A stretch of DNA of 64,000 nucleotides from CAVUEG01 sp963740525 (GTDB taxonomy: Bacteria; Actinomycetota; Actinomycetes; Propionibacteriales; Nocardioidaceae). Below are positions 1 to 11,243 of this stretch, one piece after another. The notes below the pieces were generated by a model that saw nothing but the letters and a program-made list of their open reading frames with translations, did no database searches and was not told where the DNA came from. The stretch lies in assembly GCA_963740525.1 (NCBI GenBank), contig CAVUEG010000010.1, forward strand, positions 62,001 through 126,000, given 5' to 3'. A program made the position numbers and the translations under genes. Within the stretch, counting starts at the first letter, position 1. Every line of letters begins with the position of its first letter.

Positions 1-543
1 TCGTTGGTGCGCTCGGTGGAGAAGACCGACACCTCGACCTCGTCCACGTCCTCTTCGAGCGCTCCGGCCACTGACTCGTAGTTGTCGACCACCTGGTCGC
101 AGACCGCGTGCACCACGGCCGAGGGACCATGGGTGAGCATCTTCTCGCGGGACTCCAGCTTGAGACGGGCCGTGTGCAGCTCGTTGCCCTTGCCGTGGCG
201 GACGCTGACGACGAACTGCTCGCCGACGAACAGCGCGATCTCGCCGGTCTCGACCTGGTCGGTCTCGTCGACGTACCAGAGGGTCTTGAGCACGAGGAAC
301 AGCGAGTCGCCGTACTTCTCGAGCTTGGGCCTCTGGTGGGCGTGGAGCGCATCCTCGATCAGCCAGGGGGTGGAGCGAGTACGTCCGCGAGACCTGGTCG
401 AGCTCCTCGGCTGTGGGCTCGTGGAGCCCCACCCACACGAAGTCGCCCTCCTGGAGCTCGTCATGGACGAACGCGAGGTCGTCCCCCCGGCAGTCCAAGG
501 AGACCCGCACACCCCGGCGGTAGAGCGCGTTGTCAACGATCAC
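1..543 (-). CDS. corA: CorA-family Mg2+/Co2+ transporter, N-terminal part (3' end outside window, frameshift near 360)
   Basis: The minus strand encodes the cytoplasmic N-terminal domain of a CorA-type divalent cation channel. It begins VIVDNALYRRGVRV at a GTG (543-541), and after a frame change it continues with the family segment EDALHAHQRPKLEKYGDSLF and then VSVRHG. The first 60 or so codons and the rest are in different frames; one extra base lies among 360-363. The transmembrane part with the GMN selectivity motif would lie to the left of base 1 and cannot be seen. A -10 box sits 6 nt before the GTG. Domain identity is fairly certain; whether the shift is real or a sequencing error is not known. 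Confidence 0.75.
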   Translation of the reverse strand, partial: MIVDNALYRRGVRVSLDCRGDDLAFVHDELQEGDFVWVGLHEPTAEELDQVSRTYSLHPLADRGCAPRPPEAQAREVRRLAVPRAQDPLVRRRDRPGRDRRDRAVRRRAVRRQRPPRQGQRAAHGPSQAGVPREDAHPWSLGRGARGLRPGGRQLRVSGRSARRGRGRGRGVGLLHRAHQR

Positions 544-549
544 AGGCTC

Positions 550-555
550 AGGCTA
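550..555 (-). promoter_or_regulatory. -10 box, leaderless promoter for corA
   Basis: On the minus strand the hexamer reads TAGCCT and ends 6 nt before the GTG at 543, so the transcript would begin at or next to the start codon. It is back to back with the -10 box of the phosphatase gene (568-573). Confidence 0.55.
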
Positions 556-567
556 CGGCCGGATCGC

Positions 568-573
568 TAGAGT
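568..573 (+). promoter_or_regulatory. -10 box, leaderless promoter for the 581 phosphatase
   Basis: TAGAGT lies 7 nt before the ATG at 581 and no Shine-Dalgarno sequence is present, which fits a leaderless mRNA. Divergent from the corA promoter. Confidence 0.55.
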
Positions 574-580
574 CGGGCGC

Positions 581-1306
581 ATGCCAACGGTGATCCTCGC
601 GCGTCATGGTCGAACCACGGCGAACGCGAGCGGGGTGCTGGCTGGGCGGTCCAAGGGTGTGCACCTCGACGACACCGGGCTGGCGCAGGCGCATGCGGCC
701 GGCGAGCGGCTGCACGGGCTCGCCTTGGCGATGATCGTCACCAGTCCGCTGGAGCGCTGCCGAGAGACCGCTCGCGCGATCGCGTCGCACCAGTCGGGCA
801 AGGTCCCCGTGAAGGTGGACCGCGGTCTGCTCGAGTGCGACTACGGCGAGTGGACGGGTCAGGAGCTCAAGGTCCTGGCCAAGAACGACCTCTGGCGCAC
901 GGTCCAGGCGCACCCGGCCGGCGTCGTCTTCCCTGGTGGCGAGTCGATGGCCGCGATGTCCGCCCGCAGTGTCGAGGCGATCCGGTCGATGGACGCCCGG
1001 ATCGCCGACGAGCACGGCCCGGAGGCCGTCTGGGTGGCGGTGAGCCACGGCGACATCATCAAGTCCGTACTGGCCGATGCCCTGGGAATGCACCTCGACC
1101 AGTTCCAGCGACTCATGGTCGACCCGGCTTCGCTGTCCGTGGTCAGGTACACCCCGTTGCGGCCGTTCGTCGTGTCGTCGAACACCACCGCGGGCGACCT
1201 CGGCCACCTGCGGCAGCCTGGTCGCCGCCGTGGTCGGCGTGCCAAGGTCAGCAGTGACGCCGTGGTCGGCGGAGCCACGGGCAGCGGGCCTTCCGCGACG
1301 GCATAG
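581..1306 (+). CDS. Histidine-phosphatase-family protein (MSMEG_4193 / Rv2135c type)
   Basis: A 241-residue cytosolic member of the phosphoglycerate-mutase-like histidine phosphatase superfamily. The catalytic RHG is at residues 8-10 and the second conserved histidine is in AVSHGD (about H156). It is followed by DUF3090 and SCO1664-like genes and then mshC, an arrangement also recalled from Mycobacterium tuberculosis (Rv2135c to Rv2130c). The ATG at 581 was preferred over an upstream in-frame start because the -10 box at 568 lies downstream of the latter. The C-terminal 35 residues are Arg/Ser/Gly rich and unconserved. The substrate is not known from sequence; a sugar or small-molecule phosphatase is the safest description. 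Confidence 0.85.
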   Translation: MPTVILARHGRTTANASGVLAGRSKGVHLDDTGLAQAHAAGERLHGLALAMIVTSPLERCRETARAIASHQSGKVPVKVDRGLLECDYGEWTGQELKVLAKNDLWRTVQAHPAGVVFPGGESMAAMSARSVEAIRSMDARIADEHGPEAVWVAVSHGDIIKSVLADALGMHLDQFQRLMVDPASLSVVRYTPLRPFVVSSNTTAGDLGHLRQPGRRRGRRAKVSSDAVVGGATGSGPSATA

Positions 1307-1309
1307 GGT
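1304..1309 (+). promoter_or_regulatory. -10 box, leaderless promoter for DUF3090 gene
   Basis: TAGGGT ends 7 nt before the ATG at 1317. Its first three bases are the TAG stop codon of the phosphatase gene, so one triplet both ends translation and forms part of a promoter. Confidence 0.5.
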
Positions 1310-1316
1310 CGATCAC

Positions 1317-1889
1317 ATGGCACCCGTCGTCCACCGTTTCGACCCGCCCGAGCGCTTCGTCGCCGGCACGGTCGGCCCGCCCGGGCAGCGCACCTTCTTC
1401 CTCCAGGCCCGTGAGGGTGTTCGGTTGACGACCGTGTCCCTGGAGAAGCAGCAGGTCGCCGTGCTGGCCGAGCGGATCGAGGAACTCCTCGACGAGGTGT
1501 CCCGTGAGTCGGGGGGCGGCATCCCGCTGATCGCCCCGCTGGACCTCGAGGACAACGCTCCGCTCGAGCAGCCCATCGTCGAGGACTTCCGGGCCGGCAC
1601 CATGACCCTCGCGTGGGACGCCGAGGACGGGCGGGTCGTCGTCGAGGTCTTCCCGTTCACCGAGGAGGCCGTGATCCGGCCCGAGCAGCCGGAGGAGGAC
1701 ATCGAGGAGCCCGAGCCCGACGAGGTCCTGCTCGTCTCGCTCCCCGCCGGTCAGGCCCGCGCCTTCTCCAAGCGTGCACAGACCGTGGTCTCGGCGGGCC
1801 GTGCGCCCTGCCCGTTCTGCGGCGGACCGATCGATCCGGACGGCCACCTGTGCCCGCGCGCCAACGGCTTCCTCCGCACGAGCCAGTGA
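1317..1889 (+). CDS. DUF3090 family protein with C-terminal zinc-type Cys cluster
   Basis: A 190-residue protein of the actinobacterial DUF3090 family (M. tuberculosis Rv2134c type). It opens with VVHRFDPPERFVAGTVG, typical of the family. From about residue 165 it carries CPFCGGPIDPDGHLCPRANG, a Cys-x2-Cys...His-x-Cys pattern likely to bind zinc. No membrane segments or signal are present. The stop overlaps the GTG start of the next gene, so the two are probably translated together. Biochemical function is unknown; the tight linkage with a phosphatase, a kinase-fold-like protein and mshC is conserved in actinobacteria. Confidence 0.85.
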   Translation: MAPVVHRFDPPERFVAGTVGPPGQRTFFLQAREGVRLTTVSLEKQQVAVLAERIEELLDEVSRESGGGIPLIAPLDLEDNAPLEQPIVEDFRAGTMTLAWDAEDGRVVVEVFPFTEEAVIRPEQPEEDIEEPEPDEVLLVSLPAGQARAFSKRAQTVVSAGRAPCPFCGGPIDPDGHLCPRANGFLRTSQ

Positions 1890-2686
1890 GCCAGGCACGG
1901 CCGGCGGCGGAGGCCGTCGAGGTCCTCGCCCACGGTGACCTGACCGTGTCCGGTCGGATCATGCCCGCCTCCAACGCCACGTTCTACGGCGAGGTGAGTG
2001 CCGACGGCGTCGTCCTGCCCTGCGTCTACAAGCCGATCCGAGGCGAGCGCCCGCTCTGGGACTTTCCTGACGGGACGCTGGCGGGTCGCGAGTACGCCGC
2101 GTGGCTGGTGTCGGAGAGTCTGGGCTGGGAGGTCGTCCCTCCCACGCTGCTGCGGGACGGGCCTGTCGGCCGGGGGATGGTCCAGCTGTGGCAGGACGTC
2201 GACGAGGAGCAGAGCCCCGTCGACATCGTGCCCACCGACCGGGTTCCCGAGGGGTTCCTGCACGTCTTCGACGGTCTCGACTCCGAGGACCGGCCCGTCT
2301 CGCTCGTCCACGAAGACACCGTGGTGCTGCGACGCATGGCGTTCTTCGACGTCCTGGTCAACAACGCGGACCGCAAGGGCGGCCACGTCCTCGCGATGAC
2401 GGGCGGGCACCGGTACGGCGTCGACCACGGCGTCAGCTTCCACGTCGAACCCAAGCTCCGGACGGTGCTGTGGGGATGGCTCGGCGCACCGCTCACGGCG
2501 GAGGAGATCGAGGCGCTGGCCCGGCTCGAGGAGGCGCTGGCAGGGTCCCTGCGCGGCGCCCTCGAGAAGGTCATTTCGGCGGTAGAGGTCGACGCGCTCG
2601 GGGCACGATGCCGAGCGCTCGCGGACACGGCGGTGATGCCGCAGCCCTCGGGTGAGTGGCCGGCCATTCCCTGGCCTCCCTTCTGA
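1886..2686 (+). CDS. SCO1664-like family protein (remote kinase-fold resemblance)
   Basis: A 266-residue protein starting at a GTG that overlaps the DUF3090 stop (GTGA). It matches the actinobacterial SCO1664 family (Rv2133c type), in which a kinase-like fold related to phosphatidylinositol 3/4-kinases has been proposed. Visible features are ATFYGEV followed by VYKPIRGERPLWDFPDG (a P-loop-like and lysine region near residues 35-58) and FFDVLVNNADRKGGHVL near residues 150-167, where the N-N-x-D-R-K pattern resembles a kinase catalytic loop, followed by GVDHGVSFH, which resembles the metal-binding DxG segment. Substrate is unknown. Confidence 0.75.
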   Translation: MSQARPAAEAVEVLAHGDLTVSGRIMPASNATFYGEVSADGVVLPCVYKPIRGERPLWDFPDGTLAGREYAAWLVSESLGWEVVPPTLLRDGPVGRGMVQLWQDVDEEQSPVDIVPTDRVPEGFLHVFDGLDSEDRPVSLVHEDTVVLRRMAFFDVLVNNADRKGGHVLAMTGGHRYGVDHGVSFHVEPKLRTVLWGWLGAPLTAEEIEALARLEEALAGSLRGALEKVISAVEVDALGARCRALADTAVMPQPSGEWPAIPWPPF

Positions 2687-2727
2687 TCCGACGGGGAGGG
2701 GCGCCGGGCCGCCGGGCCGCCCTTGGC

Positions 2728-2733
2728 TAGGCT
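2728..2733 (+). promoter_or_regulatory. -10 box, leaderless promoter for mshC
   Basis: TAGGCT ends 7 nt before the ATG at 2741, and no Shine-Dalgarno sequence precedes that ATG. This also argues against the in-frame start upstream at 2723. Confidence 0.55.
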
Positions 2734-2740
2734 CAACGGC

Positions 2741-3967
2741 ATGCGTGCCTGGACTGCCCCTGATGTGCCCGTGCTCGACGAGCAGGGTCCGCCGGTGTCC
2801 GTGCACGACTCAGCGCGTGGGGCCGTCGTACCGACCGAGCCCGAGGGTTCGGCCCGCCTCTACGTCTGCGGGATCACGCCGTACGACGCCACGCATCTGG
2901 GCCACGCCGCCACCTACGTCGCCTTCGACCTGCTGAACCGTGCCTGGCGCAACGCCGGCCACGCGGTGACCTATGTGCAGAACGTGACCGACGTGGACGA
3001 CCCGCTGCTCGAGCGGGCCACGGCCACGGGCGAGGACTGGCAGGCGCTCGCCGAACGCGAGACCCAGCTCTTCCGCGACGACATGACGGCGCTCCGCGTC
3101 CTGCCGCCCGACCACTACGTCGGAGCCGTCGAGTCCATCCCATTGGTGGTCGCGATGATCGAGCGTCTCCGAGACACCGGTTCGGTCTACGAGGTCGACG
3201 GCGACCTGTACTTCTCGGTCACCGCCGACGCCGACTTCGGGGGAGTTTCGCGCTGGGACCGTGAGCAGATGCTGTCCGTCTTCGGCGAACGAGGCGGGGA
3301 CCCCGACCGGGCCGGCAAGAAGGACCCGCTCGACTGCCTGCTCTGGCTGGCCGCACGGCCGGGCGAGCCGAGCTGGCCGAGTCCCTTCGGCGCAGGCCGT
3401 CCCGGGTGGCACATCGAGTGCTCTGCCATCGCGCGCGAGCACCTGGGCGGCGGGTTCGACGTCCAGGGCGGCGGCAGCGACCTGGTGTTCCCGCACCACG
3501 AGATGAGTGCCTCGGAGGCGCAGGTGGCCCACCCGGGCACGCCGTTCGCCCGCGCCTACGTCCACCAGGGGATGGTCGGTCTCGACGGCGAGAAGATGTC
3601 GAAGTCCAAGGGGAACCTGGTGCTGGTCTCCAAGCTGAGAGCGGCCGGGGTCGACCCCATGGCCGTCCGGCTGGCGCTGCTGGGCCATCACTACCGCGAG
3701 GACTGGCACTGGACCGACCGGGACCTCAGCGCGGCGCAGGGGCGGCTCGAGGGCTGGCGCGGAGCGGTTGTTCGTCCCTCCGGTGCGCCGGCCGCACCGG
3801 TGGTGACCGCGGTCCTGGCGGCACTGGCCGACGACCTCGACGTGCGCACGGCCACGGACGTGATCCAGCGCTGGGCCGACGAGACGAACGCCGGGACGGG
3901 GACCGACCCCGGCGCAGGGGTGGCGGTGCGGGTCCTCGCGGACGCCGCGTTGGGCATCCTGCTCTGA
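2741..3967 (+). CDS. mshC: Cysteine:1D-myo-inosityl 2-amino-2-deoxy-alpha-D-glucopyranoside ligase (mycothiol biosynthesis)
   Basis: MshC joins L-cysteine to GlcN-Ins with ATP, the penultimate step of mycothiol synthesis. The 408-residue protein is a short cysteinyl-tRNA-synthetase relative without the anticodon domain. The zinc-site cysteine opens CGITPYDATHLGHA (C43; HLGH at 52-55), WHIECSAIA and FPHHE follow, and KMSKS is at 285-289. Length and the N-terminal lead (RAWTAPDVPVL) match MshC and not CysS. It is transcribed from its own leaderless promoter, downstream of the phosphatase/DUF3090/SCO1664 trio and tail to tail with the PAC2 gene. It implies that the host uses mycothiol as its main thiol. 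Confidence 0.93.
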   Translation: MRAWTAPDVPVLDEQGPPVSVHDSARGAVVPTEPEGSARLYVCGITPYDATHLGHAATYVAFDLLNRAWRNAGHAVTYVQNVTDVDDPLLERATATGEDWQALAERETQLFRDDMTALRVLPPDHYVGAVESIPLVVAMIERLRDTGSVYEVDGDLYFSVTADADFGGVSRWDREQMLSVFGERGGDPDRAGKKDPLDCLLWLAARPGEPSWPSPFGAGRPGWHIECSAIAREHLGGGFDVQGGGSDLVFPHHEMSASEAQVAHPGTPFARAYVHQGMVGLDGEKMSKSKGNLVLVSKLRAAGVDPMAVRLALLGHHYREDWHWTDRDLSAAQGRLEGWRGAVVRPSGAPAAPVVTAVLAALADDLDVRTATDVIQRWADETNAGTGTDPGAGVAVRVLADAALGILL

Positions 3968-3982
3968 CCCAGCAGCGACCGG

Positions 3983-4834
3983 TCAGCCGTCCTCGGTGTT
4001 GCGACGCTTCAGGTACCGCTCGAACTCGCGGGCGATGGCCTCACCGCTGGCCTCGGGAAGGTCGGCGGTGTCCCGGGTCTCCTCGAGGGCCTTGACGTAC
4101 TCGCCGATCTCCTCGTCCTCCTCGGCCAGCTCGTCGACACCGCGCTCCCACGCCCGGGACTCCTCGGGGAGGTCACCCAGCGGGATGCTCACCTCGAGCA
4201 GGTCCTCGAGCTGGCCCAGAAGCGCCAAGGTCGCCTTGGGGCAGGGAGGCTGCGCGACGTAGTGGGGGACCGCGGCCCAGAACGACACCGCGGGCAGGTC
4301 CAGCCGGGTGCAGGTGTCCTGGAAGACGCCGACGATGCCAGTGGGCCCCTCGTAGTTGGTCTGCTCGAGCTTCAGCCGGTCGCTCAGCTCGGGCTCGGTC
4401 GCGGTGCCGCTGACGGGGATCGGGCGGGTGTGCGGGGAGTCGGCGAGCAGGGCGCCAAGGGTGACGACGAGCTCGACCCCGAGCTCCTGGCACGCCGCCA
4501 GCAGCTCGGCACAGAACTGACGCCAGCGCATGTTCGGCTCGATGCCGCGAATCAGGACGATGTCACGCAGCGAGCCGGGCGGCCGGGCGACGGAGATCTG
4601 GGTCGAGGGCCAGGTGAGGTTGCGCATCCCCTGGTCGTTGGTGCCGACGATGGGACGGTTCATCTGAAAGTCGTAGAAGTCCTCCGGGTCGATCGAGGCG
4701 ACCACGTGCGTGTCCCAGACGTCCAGCAGGTGGTCCACCACCGACGAGGCGGCATCCGCGGCGTCGTTCCAGCCCTCGAACGCGGCGATGCACACCGGGT
4801 TCACCAGCTCTGGCAGCTCCTCGATCTCGATCAC
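3983..4834 (-). CDS. PAC2 family protein (proteasome-assembly-chaperone-like fold)
   Basis: A 283-residue cytosolic protein beginning at a GTG (4834). The opening IEIEELPELVNPVCIAAFEG, then WNDAADAAS and the late LRDIVLIRGIEPNMRW segment are typical of the actinobacterial PAC2 family (Rv2125 type). The C-terminal 60 residues are acidic and helical (EEDEEIGEYVKALEE). PAC2 is named for a eukaryotic proteasome chaperone, but in actinobacteria the role is unproven. The gene sits between mshC and metH, as in mycobacteria, and ends 15 bp from mshC. Confidence 0.85.
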   Translation of the reverse strand: MIEIEELPELVNPVCIAAFEGWNDAADAASSVVDHLLDVWDTHVVASIDPEDFYDFQMNRPIVGTNDQGMRNLTWPSTQISVARPPGSLRDIVLIRGIEPNMRWRQFCAELLAACQELGVELVVTLGALLADSPHTRPIPVSGTATEPELSDRLKLEQTNYEGPTGIVGVFQDTCTRLDLPAVSFWAAVPHYVAQPPCPKATLALLGQLEDLLEVSIPLGDLPEESRAWERGVDELAEEDEEIGEYVKALEETRDTADLPEASGEAIAREFERYLKRRNTEDG

Positions 4835-4840
4835 TCAGCC

Positions 4841-4846
4841 ACCTTA
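4841..4846 (-). promoter_or_regulatory. -10 box, leaderless promoter for the PAC2 gene
   Basis: On the minus strand TAAGGT ends 6 nt before the GTG at 4834. Confidence 0.5.
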
Positions 4847-4905
4847 GTCCGGGGACGGAGGTGTCATCATGCGGAACCGGGCATCTGTCGCCCCGGCCGG
4901 TTGCC

Positions 4906-4911
4906 TACGCT
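4906..4911 (+). promoter_or_regulatory. Probable -10 box for metH
   Basis: TACGCT would place the transcript start near 4918, giving a leader of about 30 nt with AGGAG at 4936-4940 before the TTG at 4948. No cobalamin riboswitch fold can be fitted into this short leader. Confidence 0.4.
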
Positions 4912-4947
4912 GGAGGAACCATCCCGCCCGCCCTCCAGGAGCCACCC

Positions 4948-8700
<3,753 letters not shown>

Positions 8701-8701
8701 C

Positions 8702-9364
8702 GTGTCCGACGCGACCTGGCCTGCGGCTGTCCTGTGGGACATGGACGGCACGCTCGTCGACACCGAGCCGTACTGGATCGCCTCGGAGTTCGACCTGATC
8801 TCGCAGCACGGAGGCACCTGGTCCGAGGAGCACGCCCTCAACCTGGTCGGCAACGACCTCCTCTCCTCGGGCCGCTACATCCGTGAGCACGCGGGCATCG
8901 ACGTCGAGCCCTCGGACATCGTCGAGGGTCTGCTGGACCGCGTCGTCGCGCGGGTTGAGGAGTCGGTGCCGTTCCGCCCGGGCGCGCTCGAACTCCTGGG
9001 CTCGCTCCGCGAGAACGGGGTCCGCTGCGGACTGGTGACGATGTCCTACCGACGGTTCGTCCGGCCGGTTCTCGACCGGCTGCCTGCGGACACCTTCGAG
9101 GTCGTCGTGACCGGGGACGCGGTCACCCAGGGCAAGCCGCACCCGGAGCCGTACCTGACGGCGCTGCGCCTGATGCGTCTCGACGCCGACGACGTGCTGG
9201 TGATCGAGGACTCCAACACCGGGGCCCGCTCCGCCGAGGCGGCCGGGTGCTCCGTCCTCGTGGTTCCGTGCCACGTCCCGGTCCTTCCGGGGGAGCGCAG
9301 GGTGTTCCGCGACGACCTGTGCGGGCTGCGGCCAGCCGACCTCCCGGGACTGCGCACGTCCTGA
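8702..9364 (+). CDS. HAD-superfamily (subfamily IA) phosphatase / phosphomutase-like
   Basis: A 220-residue HAD hydrolase starting at a GTG one base after the metH stop. Motif I is WDMDGTLVDTE (nucleophile D13, acid/base D15), motif II is VTMSY, motif III lysine is in TQGKPHPEPY, and motif IV is VIEDSNTG. The cap inserted after motif I is helical, as in beta-phosphoglucomutase-like and phosphoglycolate-phosphatase-like enzymes. The substrate cannot be inferred; its position suggests translation coupled to metH. Confidence 0.85.
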   Translation: MSDATWPAAVLWDMDGTLVDTEPYWIASEFDLISQHGGTWSEEHALNLVGNDLLSSGRYIREHAGIDVEPSDIVEGLLDRVVARVEESVPFRPGALELLGSLRENGVRCGLVTMSYRRFVRPVLDRLPADTFEVVVTGDAVTQGKPHPEPYLTALRLMRLDADDVLVIEDSNTGARSAEAAGCSVLVVPCHVPVLPGERRVFRDDLCGLRPADLPGLRTS

Positions 9365-9370
9365 CCGGAG

Positions 9371-9394
9371 GGTCCGACGTCCGGTTATCGGACC
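9371..9394. terminator. Inverted repeat after the HAD gene (possible terminator or operator)
   Basis: GGTCCGA at 9371-9377 pairs with TCGGACC at 9388-9394 over a 10-nt loop, 6 nt after the HAD stop codon. No T-run follows, so it is either a U-less terminator or an operator of the ABC operon. Confidence 0.35.
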
Positions 9395-9471
9395 GCCCGG
9401 GTGTGGGAATCGTTGCGAGATTGCGACCACTTCGTCGTCGCGCGGTTCTGGCCGTGACGCACCTTCGCCGG

Positions 9472-9477
9472 TAGTGT
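9472..9477 (+). promoter_or_regulatory. Probable -10 box for the peptide ABC operon
   Basis: TAGTGT would give a leader of about 50 nt before the TTG at 9535, which has GAGGTGG at 9523-9529 as its ribosome binding site. Confidence 0.35.
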
Positions 9478-9534
9478 CCCGACAACCTGACCCCGGCATC
9501 TTGCGCGGGGCCCGCATATCGTGAGGTGGAAATC

Positions 9535-11158
9535 TTGAACCGCAGACGAGGACTTGTGGCCGCTAGCGCCGGTCTGATGCTCGTTGCGCTTGCCGGATGT
9601 GGCGGAAGCAGTTCCGACACCGGCAATGGCGACGGCACCGGGAACGGCGACACGGGGGCCACCGGCACGCCTTGGATCCTGGGCACGACGGACTCGGTCA
9701 CGGCCGTGGACCCCGCCGGCTCGTACGACTTCGGCTCGTGGAACATGCAGTACAACATCTTCGAGCAGCTGGTCTCGATCCCCGCCAACGGCAGTGAGCC
9801 CCAGGGTGACGCCGCTGAGTCGTGCGCCTACGACGACCCGCAGACCGTCACCTGCAAGCTCCGACCCGGCTTGAAGTTCTCCAACGGCGACGACCTCACG
9901 TCCTCCGACGTGCTGTTCTCGTTCGACCGGAACATCAAGATCGCCGACCCGAACGGCTCCTCGGTGCTGCTCGGCGCGATCTCGAACGGTGACACCGAGG
10001 CTCCGGCTCTCGCCGACGGTGCGATCGAGACCCCGGACGACACCACGGTCGTCTTCCACCTGAACAAGCCGGACCTGACCTTCCTGAAGGTGCTGGCGAC
10101 CGCGACGGCGTCGATCGTCGACGAGGACGTCTTCCCGGCCGACAAGCTGCTGGCCGACGACCAGGTGATCGGCTCCGGTCCGTACAAGCTCAGCCAGTAC
10201 AAGCCCGGCGAGCAGGCAGTGTTCGAGGCGAACGCCAGCTACGACGGACCGCGCACCCCGAAGAGCTCCAAGGTCTTCGTGACCTACTTCAGCGACCCCG
10301 CGCCGCTCAAGCAGGCCGTGGAGAGCGGCCAGGTCGACATCGCCTGGCGCACGCTGAGCCCCACCGACCTGAACGACCTGTCCACCAAGGACAACGTCGA
10401 GGTCATCAAGGGCCAGGGCTCGGAGTTCCGCTACTGGGTCTTCCAGCTCAACAACAAGGTCGTCGCTGACAAGGCGGTCCGTCAGGCGGTCGCGCAGCTC
10501 ATCGACCGCGATGAGATCAACACCGACGCCTACGACGGCACCGTCGCCAACGCCTACTCCATCGTGCCCCCGGGCTTCGGTGGCCAGAAGGACTCCTTCA
10601 AGGAGAAGTACGGCGACCCGAGCGTCGACAAGGCCAAGCAGATCCTCACCGACGCCGGGATCAAGACCCCGGTGAAGCTGACGCTGGGCTAGACCCCGTC
10701 GCACTACGGCCCCAACGCCGTCGACGAGGCGACCACGCTGAAGAACCAGCTCAACGACAGCGGGCTGTTCCAGGCCACGCCCAGGACGCGGAGTGGGAGG
10801 AGTACCAGACCCTCTACAAGCAGGGCGCCTACGACATGTTCATCCTGGGTTGGTACCCGGACTTCCTGGACGCCGACAACTACCTGTCGCCGTTCGTCCG
10901 TGACGGTGGGTTCTTCGCCAACGGCTACTCGAACAAGAGGTGAACAGCCTGCTCGACCAGGAGCTGGCCGCCACCGACGACGCGACTCGCAACGACGAGA
11001 TCGGTCAGCTCCAGGACATCGTGGCCGAGGACGTGCCGCTCATTCCCTCGTGGAACGGGCAGAACGTCGCGGTTGCGGGGACGAGCATGAGCGGAGTCGC
11101 GGACACCCTCGACCCGACGTACATCTTCCGCTTCTGGATGATCAGCAAGAACGGCTGA
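9535..11158 (+). pseudogene. Peptide-type ABC transporter substrate-binding lipoprotein, interrupted (stop plus two frameshifts)
   Basis: Family-5 (OppA/DppA-like) extracytoplasmic binding lipoprotein. It starts at TTG 9535, with signal peptide and lipobox (LVALAGC), then PWILGTTDSVTAVDPAGSYD typical of the family. The reading frame is broken three times. TAG at 10690-10692 stands where TAC (Tyr) is expected; one base is missing near 10783 (before DAEWEEYQTLYKQG); another is missing near 10937 (before EVNSLLDQELAA). The rest, to SKNG at 11158, is intact family sequence. Selection is visible right through the break, so either the decay is very recent or these are base-call errors. If errors, the mature protein has about 540 residues. 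It is the first gene of the operon. Confidence 0.8.
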
Positions 11159-11181
11159 ACGAGCTAGCAACGAGAATGGGG

Positions 11182-11220
11182 GAGGGCGGCCTCCGGGGCA
11201 CCCCGAGGATGTCCTCCCTC
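11182..11220 (+). terminator. Stem-loop between binding-protein and permease genes
   Basis: GAGGG (11182-11186) pairs with CCCTC (11216-11220), and inside this CCTCCGGGG pairs with CCCCGAGG with one bulged base; TTT follows. Such hairpins after the binding-protein gene commonly give partial termination or protect the upstream mRNA, so more binding protein than permease is made. Confidence 0.5.
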
Positions 11221-11243
11221 TTTCCGTGTCAGGAAGGAAGCAG

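Noticed and set aside
4835..4947. Cobalamin riboswitch upstream of metH
   Set aside because: The leader is too short and no B12-box-like sequence is present.
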